Part shown: positions 8,940 through 18,315 of the stretch, one piece after another
Numbering within the stretch: position 1 is the first letter of the stretch
How the letters are laid out: each line of letters starts with the position of its first letter
Assembly (NCBI GenBank): GCA_964563505.1
Contig: CAZLXW010000011.1
Span: 1-64,000 of the forward strand
Direction of reading: 5' to 3'
Source: UBA1351 sp964563505
GTDB taxonomy: Bacteria > Bacillota > Clostridia > Lachnospirales > Vallitaleaceae
Length of the DNA stretch: 64,000 nucleotides
The notes under the pieces: generated by a model
What the model saw: only the letters and a program-made list of their open reading frames with translations
Database searches by the model: none
What the model was told of the DNA's origin: nothing
Translations under genes and position numbers: made by a program

Positions 8940-10352
8940 CTATATTTTTAAAAATTCTTTCATCTTCTGAATGTATGTATTGGCTAATTCCATACTTGAA
9001 TCCTCTGCAAAGATTCTAAGTAAGGGTTCTGTTCCTGAAAATCGTGCAATAATCCAACCCCCGTTTTCAAAATATACCTTGACGCCATCATCGTAACTGA
9101 CATGATCAATCGGCTGATCAAAATCCGGAATACTTCGTTCTTCATAAAGTACGTGCATTAATCGGTCTTTTTCCTTTGGGTGAAATTCCAAATTGGCTTC
9201 GTTCATTTCAAACGCCCCGTATGTATCTTCAATCACATTTAACATTTCTCCCAACCGCTTTCCTGTAACGGAAATCATCTCTACTAAGAGTCCGGCTGCA
9301 AAGATACCATCTTTTCCATTAACATGTCCTTTAATGGTCAAACCACCACTACTTTCTCCACCGATAATTGCATCCGTCTCTTGCATTTTGGCCGATACGT
9401 ATTTAAATCCAACCGGAACTTCATAACATTCTTGTCCGTGTTTTTGCGCAATGGCATCCAGTAGATGAGTCGTTGCTATATTTCGAACAATACCGCCTTG
9501 CCACTTTTTATAGTCGAGAAGATAATTATAAAGTAAAGCCATAATCTTATTGGGATGAATGAAGTCGCCTAACTCATCAATAATCCCTAATCGGTCTGCG
9601 TCACCATCGGTTCCAATACCTAAATCATAATTTTTTTCTACGACAAAATCACTGAGCCGCGTGAGTGTCTGTGCGCTTGGCGAAGGTAATCGCCCCCCAA
9701 ACATGGTGTCATGACGATCATGAATCACATCGACATCACAACGAGCCGACATTAAAATCGTCTGCAAGGATGTCTTGGATACACCAAACATTGGATCAAG
9801 AAGTATTTTTAAATGTTTGTTTCGAATTGCCTCTACATTAAGCATACTAAGGATGGTATCTATATAATCATTAAAAGGGCTGATTAAATGTATTTTTCCT
9901 TCACTGAGCCCTTCATCATAAGAGCATCTATTTATATTTTCTTCACCTAACATATTTGCTTTTAATTCAATACGATCGGTAACCGTCACATCAGAATCAC
10001 GTCCCTCTCGAACAAAGACTTTGATTCCATTATATTCTGCCGGATTATGGCTAGCAGTTACTGCCATCCCATAGGCACACTTGTACTGTTCAACCGCATA
10101 CATAATAATCGGCGTCGGGGCTTCTGTATCAATCAGCCATACCCCAATATTATTTCCTGCAAAAACTTCACTCATCCAATGCGCTGATCGATTGGATAAG
10201 AAGCGGCGGTCATAACCAATAACAATACCTGCCTCTGCTACATTTTCATCCTTCATCATATCGACCACTGCTTGCGCTATACGCTCAATATTTTCCCGTG
10301 TAAATTCATCACCAATAATTGCTCGCCAGCCACCTGTTCCAAATTTGATCAT
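8940..10352 (-). CDS. Phosphohexomutase (phosphoglucomutase/phosphomannomutase family)
   Basis: A 470-residue alpha-D-phosphohexomutase. It shows the phosphoserine loop TASHNP (about 99-104), metal-binding GTDGDADRLG, sugar-binding GGESSGG and the phosphate-binding FSGTEPLLRIF near the C-terminus. In this locus it probably converts GlcNAc-1-P or Glc-1-P from the phosphorylases to the 6-phosphate used by NagA or glycolysis (inference). I chose the ATG at 10352, with GGTAGGTG upstream, over a GTG three codons earlier that touches the permease stop codon. Confidence 0.9.
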   Translation of the reverse strand: MIKFGTGGWRAIIGDEFTRENIERIAQAVVDMMKDENVAEAGIVIGYDRRFLSNRSAHWMSEVFAGNNIGVWLIDTEAPTPIIMYAVEQYKCAYGMAVTASHNPAEYNGIKVFVREGRDSDVTVTDRIELKANMLGEENINRCSYDEGLSEGKIHLISPFNDYIDTILSMLNVEAIRNKHLKILLDPMFGVSKTSLQTILMSARCDVDVIHDRHDTMFGGRLPSPSAQTLTRLSDFVVEKNYDLGIGTDGDADRLGIIDELGDFIHPNKIMALLYNYLLDYKKWQGGIVRNIATTHLLDAIAQKHGQECYEVPVGFKYVSAKMQETDAIIGGESSGGLTIKGHVNGKDGIFAAGLLVEMISVTGKRLGEMLNVIEDTYGAFEMNEANLEFHPKEKDRLMHVLYEERSIPDFDQPIDHVSYDDGVKVYFENGGWIIARFSGTEPLLRIFAEDSSMELANTYIQKMKEFLKI

Positions 10353-10361
10353 CGTCGTCAC

Positions 10362-11186
10362 CTACCCTTTCACTGCCCCTGATGTCATGCCTTCAATAAT
10401 AAACTGTTGCGCGAAGATATATACAAGTACAATCGGAATAACAATAATTGCAATAACCGCTGCCATCAAGCCATAATCCGTCCCATATTGTGAGCTAATA
10501 TCTGTTAATAGAACATTAATCGGCATTTTATCTCGAGTCCGAAGGATAATCAATGCTGAAAACAAGTCATTATAGGACCACAAAAAGACGAAAATACTTA
10601 CTGCGGCTAAGGATGGTTTTGTAATCGGCAATACGATTTTCTTGAACACTTGAAAGGATGAACATCCTTCAATAAAGGCTGCTTCTTCCATCTCAATGGG
10701 AATCGTACTCATGTAGGATGTAAGCACAGAAATAGTAAAGGCTAAATTTCCGGCAATTTGTGGAAGAATCAGTCCTAAATGATTATTAAACAGCTTCAAC
10801 TTTAGTAAAATCCCAAACACAGGTACAATGGTTGCAAAAATCGGAATCATTAGCGAGGATATAATCAACCCTTGAATAAGAACTTTGCTCTTAAAACGAA
10901 ACCGTGCTAAAGTATATGCTGCCATGGAGCCAAACAGTATTACGAAAAATACCACGGATACCGAGATAATTAGAGAATTGACGTATCCTTGCAATATATT
11001 ATTTTCAAGCGCCGTTTGATAGTTTTCTAAAAAAAAGCGTTGGGGAAGCGAAAACGAATTCATGATAATCTCTTGTGTATCTTTAAATGAATTCAAAACA
11101 ACCCATATGAGTGGATAGATTGTTGTCAACGCCCACAGGGCTAATACGCTATACATAAGTATTGACAAAACTCTATTTTTTTTCAT
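10362..11186 (-). CDS. CUT1 sugar ABC transporter permease, MalG-like
   Basis: An inner-membrane permease of 274 residues with six predicted segments. The EAA loop EEAAFIEGCSSFQVFKKIVLP (about residues 175-195), which contacts the ATPase, is intact. It pairs with the MalF-like permease upstream and the binding protein at 12162. No ATPase gene is in the cluster; a shared MsmX-like ATPase elsewhere is usual for Firmicutes CUT1 systems. The substrate is probably a GlcNAc oligosaccharide, by context. Confidence 0.93.
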   Translation of the reverse strand: MKKNRVLSILMYSVLALWALTTIYPLIWVVLNSFKDTQEIIMNSFSLPQRFFLENYQTALENNILQGYVNSLIISVSVVFFVILFGSMAAYTLARFRFKSKVLIQGLIISSLMIPIFATIVPVFGILLKLKLFNNHLGLILPQIAGNLAFTISVLTSYMSTIPIEMEEAAFIEGCSSFQVFKKIVLPITKPSLAAVSIFVFLWSYNDLFSALIILRTRDKMPINVLLTDISSQYGTDYGLMAAVIAIIVIPIVLVYIFAQQFIIEGMTSGAVKG

Positions 11187-11203
11187 GTTTTTCCTCTTTT
11201 CTC

Positions 11204-12073
11204 TTAATACGTAAATTCTTCTTGTCGAAATATTCGATTCACAATAAATGAAACAATCAAACCAATAGCAACGATAACAACTGAAATCGAGGCTCCATAA
11301 CCAAAAGCTTCATCAATAAAGGTTTTTTGATACATATACAGTCCAAGGACTTGAGATGCATTTAAGGGTCCTCCATTAGTGATGATAAGGACAAGATCAA
11401 AGACTTTCAAGGTTCCTGTAATTGCCAAGACCAAGCATGTGATTAATACATTACGAATCAGTGGGATTGTAATATAAATCAGTTTCTTAAATCCTGTTAC
11501 GCCATCAAGCATGGCTGATTCATAGAGGGATTTTGGAATTTGTTTAATTGCTGTTAACATCAATACAAAGTAAAAGCCAATGTATTGCCAAATCGTAGGA
11601 ATGGCGATGATTTCCAATGCTGCTTCAACCGACTTCCAAACCCTTGCCTCGCCACCAAAATTAAGGATGATATTATTGAGCAATCCACCATCATACGCGT
11701 AAAAAAGATTGAACATCATTCCAATCGCTGTTGCCGAGATGACAATCGGAAAGAAAAATACGGTTTGAAAAAAGCGGTCTCCTTTTGGAATGCTATTCAC
11801 TAATACGGCTAATATAAGCGCTATACCAAGTTCAAAAACCACAACATAAAACATTAAAACAAATGTATTTTTGATGGCCACTTGCATCGTTTGATCGCCT
11901 ATCATTCGACGATAATTATCGATGCCTATAAACGCTGAATTCACATAGCCATCCGATGCGTAAAAACTCTTTATGATATTCATGAAAAATGGATAGAATA
12001 GAAATACCGTCATAAAAAGCAGGGCCGGAAACAAAAAAAGCGTGATTGTCTTTTTATTTTCATATAGTTTCAT
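11204..12073 (-). CDS. CUT1 sugar ABC transporter permease, MalF-like
   Basis: A 289-residue permease with six predicted membrane segments and an EAA-type loop, YESAMLDGVTGFKKLIYITIP (near residues 195-215). It lies 17 nt upstream of the MalG-like gene and 88 nt downstream of the binding-protein gene, with a terminator-like hairpin in that gap that could keep permease expression below that of the binding protein. The start has AAAAGGGG upstream. Confidence 0.93.
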   Translation of the reverse strand: MKLYENKKTITLFLFPALLFMTVFLFYPFFMNIIKSFYASDGYVNSAFIGIDNYRRMIGDQTMQVAIKNTFVLMFYVVVFELGIALILAVLVNSIPKGDRFFQTVFFFPIVISATAIGMMFNLFYAYDGGLLNNIILNFGGEARVWKSVEAALEIIAIPTIWQYIGFYFVLMLTAIKQIPKSLYESAMLDGVTGFKKLIYITIPLIRNVLITCLVLAITGTLKVFDLVLIITNGGPLNASQVLGLYMYQKTFIDEAFGYGASISVVIVAIGLIVSFIVNRIFRQEEFTY

Positions 12074-12112
12074 TTTATTACCCCTTTTTATATTTTATTA
12101 CCATTTAAAGGT

Positions 12113-12155
12113 AAAAATATAGCAGCATGGCGATAGTTATCGATATGCTGCTATA
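12113..12155 (-). terminator. Terminator-like hairpin between binding protein and permeases
   Basis: TATAGCAGCAT (12118-12128) pairs perfectly with ATGCTGCTATA (12145-12155), and on the minus strand the stem is followed by TTTTTA. It lies just past the binding-protein stop codon, so read-through would set the lower level of the permease genes. Confidence 0.75.
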
Positions 12156-12161
12156 GTGTTT

Positions 12162-13499
12162 TTAACGACTTTGAATATTTTTGACTTCTTCTAGCACTTC
12201 TAAGGCTGTTCTCTCACCAAATGCGATGAAAGGAACACCTTCTTTAACAATATAGTTAAAGGCTTCTGGTTTTAGACGAGAATCAATCGGCATGCTAAGG
12301 CCTTTTGCTTCTGCTGCCATTTTGTGTCCGTCTAAGGCCACTTGACTAAGACCTTCAACCGTTACAGGAGCACTTGGCGTTCCACCATTGGCTGTAGCAA
12401 TCTCTTTAATGGCTTCTGCTGACGTTAAGTGTTTTACTAAATCAACAACCACTTCTTGCTTGGATCCATCATCATAGGATCGTCTCGAAATATAATATCC
12501 ACTAGAATATCCTGCAACAATTGATGTTGGATCTTTAGCGCCACTTGGTGCTGTCGGCATAGGCATAACCGTCATTTTTGCTTGTAATTCTTCATCACAA
12601 CCACCGATAAACCAAGAGCCTTCAAAAATCATAGCTGCACTTCCTTGACGGAACAAGTTTTGAGATGCTTCAATCTCCATTGCAATAGCATCTGCACTAA
12701 ATGCATTCATTTCATAGAATTCCTTGATATGTGTTAGTCCATCAATCCATGATTGAGGAAGATCACCGTCAAGAACGTTTTGATGGCCTTCAACACCCGC
12801 TTGAGCTAACACAAAATGTTCAATCAAATAGTGGGATTGAGCAATGGGTCCTGCAATGGGTGTAATCCCGTTTTCACTAAGAACTTCAATTGCCGTCGTT
12901 AAATTCTCCCAGCTTGTTGGTAATTCAAGGTCATATTGTTCAAAAAGTTCTGTATTGGCAAATAACCCTTCATAAAATCCGGTCATGGGTAAGGCATAAA
13001 GCTTTCCGTCAAACTCACGAACAGAGTCAAGAATACTGTCTGAAATATCCGCACCAACTTCCGGATACGTTTCGCGCACTTCCTCATAAGGTACAACTCC
13101 GCCACTTTGGATAATTCCCTTTGCATCAGCGCCAGTATAGAAGAAGGTAACATCAGCTTCATTCCCTGTTGAAAAATCTGTTTTGACTGCTGTTCTAAAT
13201 TCATCACCAACGGATGTCATGGATTCATTAATAATAGTTACATTCGGATTGTCATCCATAAAATCTTTTAACTGCTGTTCAAATACTTCTGTCGACGGAT
13301 CCGTTCCACCGAACATTGTCACAATTCTAAGTTCAACATCCTTAGCAACTTCACTGGATTCTGAATCACTTGTATCGTTCGCTGTATTTCCGGCATCCGA
13401 TGCTGCGCCACTTGAATTGTCTGTGTCTGTTTGACCACATCCTACAAATAAAGATGTCATCAGTGCTACTGTAAGTATTAGTGCTAATAATTTTTTCAT
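12162..13499 (-). CDS. Extracellular sugar-binding lipoprotein of the CUT1 transporter
   Basis: A solute-binding lipoprotein of 445 residues. The signal peptide (MKKLLALILTVALMTSLF) ends in a lipobox with Cys at about residue 21 (FVGCGQ), followed by a Ser/Asp/Asn-rich linker. The body has the family-1 fold features, including GSAAMIFEGSWF. I chose the ATG at 13499 because GGGAGG is 7 nt upstream; the longer frame lacks such a site. It begins the transporter operon and would capture the oligosaccharide processed by the downstream enzymes. Confidence 0.93.
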   Translation of the reverse strand: MKKLLALILTVALMTSLFVGCGQTDTDNSSGAASDAGNTANDTSDSESSEVAKDVELRIVTMFGGTDPSTEVFEQQLKDFMDDNPNVTIINESMTSVGDEFRTAVKTDFSTGNEADVTFFYTGADAKGIIQSGGVVPYEEVRETYPEVGADISDSILDSVREFDGKLYALPMTGFYEGLFANTELFEQYDLELPTSWENLTTAIEVLSENGITPIAGPIAQSHYLIEHFVLAQAGVEGHQNVLDGDLPQSWIDGLTHIKEFYEMNAFSADAIAMEIEASQNLFRQGSAAMIFEGSWFIGGCDEELQAKMTVMPMPTAPSGAKDPTSIVAGYSSGYYISRRSYDDGSKQEVVVDLVKHLTSAEAIKEIATANGGTPSAPVTVEGLSQVALDGHKMAAEAKGLSMPIDSRLKPEAFNYIVKEGVPFIAFGERTALEVLEEVKNIQSR

Positions 13500-13513
13500 T
13501 GTGTTCCTCCCTT

Positions 13514-13547
13514 GTACAGATATAATATTTAGTAACATTTACTGTAC
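13514..13547. promoter_or_regulatory. Nested palindrome upstream of the sugar-binding protein gene
   Basis: The outer arms GTACAG (13514-13519) and CTGTAC (13542-13547) flank an exact palindrome AGTAANNNTTACT-type word at 13531-13543. It lies 15-48 nt upstream of the start codon. It could be an operator for the adjacent response regulator or the ROK protein, but no binder can be assigned. The rest of the 172-nt gap is T-rich and contains a further dyad, TTGTACAATTGCACAA, near 13612. Confidence 0.45.
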
Positions 13548-13671
13548 CTATATATTAACATCCTGTTTGGTAAATTTTAAGAAGTCAATCTTGTTGTTTC
13601 TTGTCTATTCTTGTACAATTGCACAATTTTTGACATCATCATTGTATTTTATTGTCTTTTTAGTACATTTC

Positions 13672-14493
13672 CTAGGCATAGTAGGTATTTCTATATTGGT
13701 TGGGAGTAACACCCGTATACTTTTTAAATGTTTTTGTAAAATAAGGTGTATCTGTATAGCCCACACGTTCGCTTATTTCATATACTTTATATTGAGACTC
13801 CACAAGAAGACGTTTAGCTTCTTGAATACGTATTTCATTGAGAAGCTGGACAAAGGAATTATCCAATTCTTGTTTGAGTATTTTGCACAAATACCATGTA
13901 CTAATCATCAAATGGTCCGCAACTTCTTGAAGGTCGAGCTTATGGCTATAATTTTCTTTCATATAATTAATGGCTTGAACCGCTAAATACTTTAGTCTAG
14001 ATTCGCTTTCATCCTCGTCTTGCTTAGATTCCTCCGACTTATCCTCAAACACATTGATAGTTTCTATAAGTTTTTGCCGTAAACGTGTAAGGTCTTCTTC
14101 TTTGGAATGTTCATCATCAAGTTGCATCATTGCTTCAATAACAGCAGACTTTATATCTTCAATATTGGTCGGCTTTAATAAATACTTCATAACGCCAAGT
14201 TCAATTGCCTTTTGTGCATAATCAAACTCGCGATAGCTTGTCAGTACAATAAACTTGGTTTCTTTCGTCACTGTTTTTAGTTTTTCAATCATTTGTAGGC
14301 CATCAAGCTTGGGCATGCGAATATCACTAATCACAATATCCGGTTGTCGGTCTGCAATAATTGTTAAACCTTCCTCCCCATTTTTAGCTGTTCCACAGAC
14401 GTTACAATTAATCTCTTCCCATGGAACAAGCTCTTTTAATCCTTTCACAACCATTGGTTCATCATCAATAATAAATATTTGATATTTTCCCAT
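13672..14493 (-). CDS. AraC-type response regulator (YesN-like)
   Basis: A 273-residue response regulator. The receiver domain (residues 1-120) has the acidic pair IDDEP (10-14), phospho-acceptor Asp57 (VISDIRMP) and Lys107 (YLLKPT). The C-terminus (about 170-270) holds two AraC helix-turn-helix units ending GVTPNQYRN. It follows its histidine kinase by 9 nt, and the pair lies directly upstream of the sugar transporter operon, which it most likely controls. Confidence 0.93.
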   Translation of the reverse strand: MGKYQIFIIDDEPMVVKGLKELVPWEEINCNVCGTAKNGEEGLTIIADRQPDIVISDIRMPKLDGLQMIEKLKTVTKETKFIVLTSYREFDYAQKAIELGVMKYLLKPTNIEDIKSAVIEAMMQLDDEHSKEEDLTRLRQKLIETINVFEDKSEESKQDEDESESRLKYLAVQAINYMKENYSHKLDLQEVADHLMISTWYLCKILKQELDNSFVQLLNEIRIQEAKRLLVESQYKVYEISERVGYTDTPYFTKTFKKYTGVTPNQYRNTYYA

Positions 14494-14502
14494 ATCTTCT
14501 CC

Positions 14503-16281
14503 TTAGTCTGTCATTGTGTCTGAAATCTCCGGAAAACAAATCGTGATTGTTGTCCCTTGGTTTGGATGACTTTCAATCTTTATTTTTGCACCATCTCCAT
14601 AAATCAATTGTATACGTCTAAACACATTTTGAAGACCGACACTTGCACCTTCACCTTTTTTCATATCGATAATCTCTTTTTCTTCATGAATCATACTTTG
14701 GATTTTTTTATATTGGACTTCATTCATCCCAATCCCATTATCCCGTATGATAAATACCAAACGTCCATCTTCTTTTTTCCCAATAAGTTTAATGAGTCCT
14801 TCACCAATAGGTTCTATTCCGTGTTTTACCGCATTCTCAAGCAAAGGCTGTAAAATAAGCTTGGGAATAAGGGCGTCTTCAATCTCACGATCAATGTTTT
14901 GATAATATTCTAGGCTTTCTGAATAGCGCATTTGAATCAAATACATATATTGATTCACATAGCCGACTTCTTCTTTAACCGGAATTAATTTGCGCTTTGA
15001 CCGATTTATTGATGCATCCATAAGTTTAGATAATGCTTGAATCATTAAGGCAATGTCATTCTCTCCCGCTAACTGCGCCCGCCAATTAATGGACTCAAGT
15101 GTATTATATAAAAAATGGGGATTGATTTGCTCTTGAAGTGCTGAAATTTCCGCATCTTTTTTGGCCAATTCTTTGACATATACATCACTTACTAAGCGAT
15201 TAATGTTTTGTGTCATCTTATTAAAAGCATGATATACAAGGCCAAATTCATCGTGTCTGTTTTCCGGTATTTTCACATCCAAAGCCCCTCGTTCAAAGGC
15301 TTTCATTTTTGATGTCAACTCTTTCATTGGCTTTAATATAGTACGAAAAAGAAAGTATGCCATTAAGGCAAAAAAAGGAACCATTGCCAAATATAGAATA
15401 ATAACTAATCGTATGACTTTTTTAGAATCCTGCATCAGCATCTCAGAAGATACAAGTGTAATCAAGGATAAGTCCAATGTGGGTATTTGGTCCGTAATAA
15501 TATAGTACTCCTCTTGTCCCTTGGTCTGGGTATAAAACCCCGGATTTTCTTGGCTAAATTCTTGGCTAAGAACTTTATGCACTTCACTTACACTTCCTTT
15601 GTTAGCAATCACACGAGAATCCTTGGAGTATAAGTAAATCGATTCGTCTGTCTGGATATTGATATTTTCCAAAATGTTTTCTAAATATTCAGGATCAATC
15701 CGAAAATACATCATCGCAATGGGTTTAAAGTTATCCTTATGAAGCAGCAATTGTGTTAAATACACATTAAACTGCCCATCTTCATACCTTGTATAAAACT
15801 GAGTTTTTACACTATTTTTCGCCAAATTGGCCATGTCTTGAACCGGTATGTCATTTCCACTGATAAGTCCTGCTTCTTTTGTATAATATACGTGTTGGCC
15901 GGTTGTATAAAAAAAAAGTCCTCCTAAATCATAGTTTTTTCTGGCAAAGACAATGGTACTTAAGTAGGACTTAATGTCACGAATGAGATCAAACATCTCA
16001 AGTGAATTTTCTTCGACGTTGGGTTGTTTTACAATGACTGCATTAAATGTTGGATCTTGTAGCATATATCGAACGGATTCTTTCATATCTTCAAGCTCGC
16101 CACTAATCGAGGACGTGACATGGCTCATATTGCTTTGGGCATAGGCAAGAAAGCGTTCTTTAATAATGTTGTTATAATTATAGGACGCCATAATGGCCAA
16201 GACAAGCATTGGCAAAATTGATACACAAATAATTAATACGATTATTTTTGATTTTAGCGATATGGTTTTCATACGCTTCAT
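14503..16281 (-). CDS. Sensor histidine kinase (YesM-like, HisKA_7TM/His_kinase type)
   Basis: A membrane sensor kinase of 592 residues. It has an N-terminal membrane segment (about 12-32), a large extracytoplasmic sensor region, a second segment (about 290-312), a HAMP domain (about 312-365), the phospho-acceptor stretch QINPHFLYNTLESINW (near 390) and a C-terminal ATPase domain with N box LLENAVKHG and G box DNGIGM. AAGGAG lies before the first ATG. It probably detects the carbohydrate supply outside the cell and phosphorylates the partner regulator. Confidence 0.93.
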   Translation of the reverse strand: MKRMKTISLKSKIIVLIICVSILPMLVLAIMASYNYNNIIKERFLAYAQSNMSHVTSSISGELEDMKESVRYMLQDPTFNAVIVKQPNVEENSLEMFDLIRDIKSYLSTIVFARKNYDLGGLFFYTTGQHVYYTKEAGLISGNDIPVQDMANLAKNSVKTQFYTRYEDGQFNVYLTQLLLHKDNFKPIAMMYFRIDPEYLENILENINIQTDESIYLYSKDSRVIANKGSVSEVHKVLSQEFSQENPGFYTQTKGQEEYYIITDQIPTLDLSLITLVSSEMLMQDSKKVIRLVIILYLAMVPFFALMAYFLFRTILKPMKELTSKMKAFERGALDVKIPENRHDEFGLVYHAFNKMTQNINRLVSDVYVKELAKKDAEISALQEQINPHFLYNTLESINWRAQLAGENDIALMIQALSKLMDASINRSKRKLIPVKEEVGYVNQYMYLIQMRYSESLEYYQNIDREIEDALIPKLILQPLLENAVKHGIEPIGEGLIKLIGKKEDGRLVFIIRDNGIGMNEVQYKKIQSMIHEEKEIIDMKKGEGASVGLQNVFRRIQLIYGDGAKIKIESHPNQGTTITICFPEISDTMTD

Positions 16282-16347
16282 AGTATTCTCCTTAAATTTG
16301 AAAAAAAGACCCTACTTAAAAGTAACGTCCATTTTGTGCTTAACTTA

Positions 16348-16866
16348 TTATTTTTCCGTTTGTTCTGCCTGTGTTTGCATTCCTTGTTGAATTAAATTAA
16401 AAACACCAAAAACTATAAAAAAATCACCAATGCTCATGACCCGGGTTGATAACCTAGGTATATCAATAATGAAAATATCTGCTAATAACCATAGCTTTGT
16501 CGCTTCTGTTAATAGCCCATGCCCTCGGTCAAAAATTCCTTCCGCATAATCCGGGAGTTTTACAGGCATTTTTCCATTATTTACGGCAATGACCAAACCA
16601 TTTAAAAAGGTGCCTATTCCCATAAACCACATACCGAAAAAATGTCGATTACGATAACAAACATAGATAATTAACAGGTAGCTTCCAACATGCATGAAAA
16701 AAAATCCGGTTTCAGGAATAGATTCAACGGCAAAAGAAATTGTCTGTAAAGCAAAGGCAATCATAAACAGATACCAATACTGAATCGTTACATTTTCTAG
16801 ATTTTTCATCTTGCCTTTTCGCATATATCCAAAAAGCATTGCAAGAATAATCCCCTCAAATATCAT
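16348..16866 (-). CDS. DUF5317 family membrane protein
   Basis: A 172-residue integral membrane protein with about five hydrophobic segments and the NNGKMPVKLP motif (about residues 90-99) that marks DUF5317. Its ATG overlaps the stop of the HD-GYP gene by four bases (ATGA), so the two are translationally coupled. Family members are often found beside HD-GYP proteins in Clostridia. The molecular role is unknown. Confidence 0.8.
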   Translation of the reverse strand: MIFEGIILAMLFGYMRKGKMKNLENVTIQYWYLFMIAFALQTISFAVESIPETGFFFMHVGSYLLIIYVCYRNRHFFGMWFMGIGTFLNGLVIAVNNGKMPVKLPDYAEGIFDRGHGLLTEATKLWLLADIFIIDIPRLSTRVMSIGDFFIVFGVFNLIQQGMQTQAEQTEK

Positions 16867-18200
16867 GCTTCATTAACCCTTTCTGCATTCGTTTGTTCTT
16901 CTCTTAAATCATCGATTTCTACAAGCTCTCCCTCTGCTTCTCCCACTTTATATCCAGGTCGTGAAAGCACATCGTCAACAAAACATCGAACAACTTGTGG
17001 ATGAAATTGAGTCCCGGCATTATCAATCAACTCTTGAATGGCATGTTCTTTACTAAAGGCTTTCCGGTAAGGCCGCTCCGATGTCATAGCATCAAAACTG
17101 TCAGCAATCATTAATATTGAAGCTTCAACACTAATCTGATCACCGGCTAATTGATTCGGATAGCCTTTCCCATCATAACGTTCATGATGCTGAATAATAA
17201 TCAGCGAAATTTTACGCAAGGAGTGTACACTTCCGATAATATGTCCGCCAATACTAGCATGGTCTTGTATTCTTCGATATTCTTCATCCGTTAGTTTACC
17301 GGCTTTATTTAATATATCATCCGGAATCCCGATTTTTCCAATATCATGTAATAGGGCCGCTTTATCAATGGTATCAATTTGGTGGGGACTTAATTTATAT
17401 GCCTTTGCAATATCCATGGCATATTGTTGAACTCGCCCCGTATGCCCACCTGTATAAGCATCCTTTGCATGAAGAGCTTCATTTAAGGCATGAATAGTAT
17501 CGATGGCCATACGCTGGGAATCATAATAAAGCTTAAAGGAATATCTTGCGAGTAGAATCGGAATAAATAGAATCACGACAATGGACTTGCCATATGTATA
17601 ATCGGCAAAAACCAAGAAAATACCGAGTGTTCCTATAGCTAAAGAATTCATATATGACCCAAAAATATCCTTCAAAATATCCCGAGCCTTAATATCATCA
17701 AATTGAATCGAAAAATATTGGAGAAGAATAAACCCATTGATTAACTCTTCAACGGCCAAGGCAACTAGCATAATTAGTGCAAAAATAATAATATTAAATG
17801 GTCCTTGGTACAGTTGAAAAAGAACACTGGATAAGGCCATTGCTAAGGATATATTAAAAATATTAAATGCCATTTTATAAGGCGCTGTATTAAAAAAGTG
17901 CTGACGCTTATCATTTATTTCAGGAAATGAAAATAATATTCCTACTGTTACAATAATTAAAACATCAAAAGGCGTACCAATAATAGCTGAATAAAGATAA
18001 ATGGCTGTTCCTACAGACGTAGATGTCCCAGCAGATGATATCACAACAAACGATTCTGCAATAATGGCTAGGCCTGCCCAAAACAAGAGCTGTCTCCAAT
18101 CACTCATTCCAAACTCTTGATAAAAAATATATGCCACTATAGCATATATAACTCCTAATATAGAATTTAATATCCTTGTTTTTTTATGTTGTGCATTCAT
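16863..18200 (-). CDS. Membrane HD-GYP domain phosphodiesterase
   Basis: A 445-residue protein with an N-terminal membrane domain (about residues 10-215, several hydrophobic segments) followed by an HD-GYP domain (about 230-420). The metal-site motifs are intact: GGHTGRVQ, LLHDIGKIGIP, HHERYDGKGYP (the GYP signature) and DSFDAMTSERPY. HD-GYP proteins usually hydrolyse cyclic di-GMP, so this may counter the GGDEF enzyme at 25.9 kb. AAGGAG lies 8 nt before the start. Confidence 0.92.
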   Translation of the reverse strand: MNAQHKKTRILNSILGVIYAIVAYIFYQEFGMSDWRQLLFWAGLAIIAESFVVISSAGTSTSVGTAIYLYSAIIGTPFDVLIIVTVGILFSFPEINDKRQHFFNTAPYKMAFNIFNISLAMALSSVLFQLYQGPFNIIIFALIMLVALAVEELINGFILLQYFSIQFDDIKARDILKDIFGSYMNSLAIGTLGIFLVFADYTYGKSIVVILFIPILLARYSFKLYYDSQRMAIDTIHALNEALHAKDAYTGGHTGRVQQYAMDIAKAYKLSPHQIDTIDKAALLHDIGKIGIPDDILNKAGKLTDEEYRRIQDHASIGGHIIGSVHSLRKISLIIIQHHERYDGKGYPNQLAGDQISVEASILMIADSFDAMTSERPYRKAFSKEHAIQELIDNAGTQFHPQVVRCFVDDVLSRPGYKVGEAEGELVEIDDLREEQTNAERVNEA

Positions 18201-18236
18201 TCGCTAATCTCCTTATACAAAGCCGGCATATTTTTA

Positions 18237-18314
18237 TTAAAATACTCTGTGTGCTGCGCCTGATGCTAATAAAGCCATTGCTAAACTCATTATTATACTT
18301 AAAACCTTTTTCAT
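18237..18314 (-). CDS. Putative 25-residue hydrophobic peptide
   Basis: A short frame of 25 codons that starts with MKKVLSIIMSLAMALL and ends with HRVF. It is a basic N-terminus followed by a hydrophobic helix, like a signal peptide or membrane-inserting peptide. Support comes from a strong AGGAGG 8 nt before the ATG, and from a leader hairpin that buries this site. There is no Cys as in AgrD autoinducer precursors and no AgrB gene nearby, so a quorum peptide is not supported. It lies 36 nt upstream of the HD-GYP gene on the same strand and might act as a leader peptide for it. Confidence 0.55.
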   Translation of the reverse strand: MKKVLSIIMSLAMALLASGAAHRVF

Positions 18315-18315
18315 C

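Noticed and set aside
18237..18314. Agr-type autoinducer precursor for the 25-residue peptide
   Set aside because: No Cys or typical charged C-terminal tail, and no AgrB gene in the neighbourhood.
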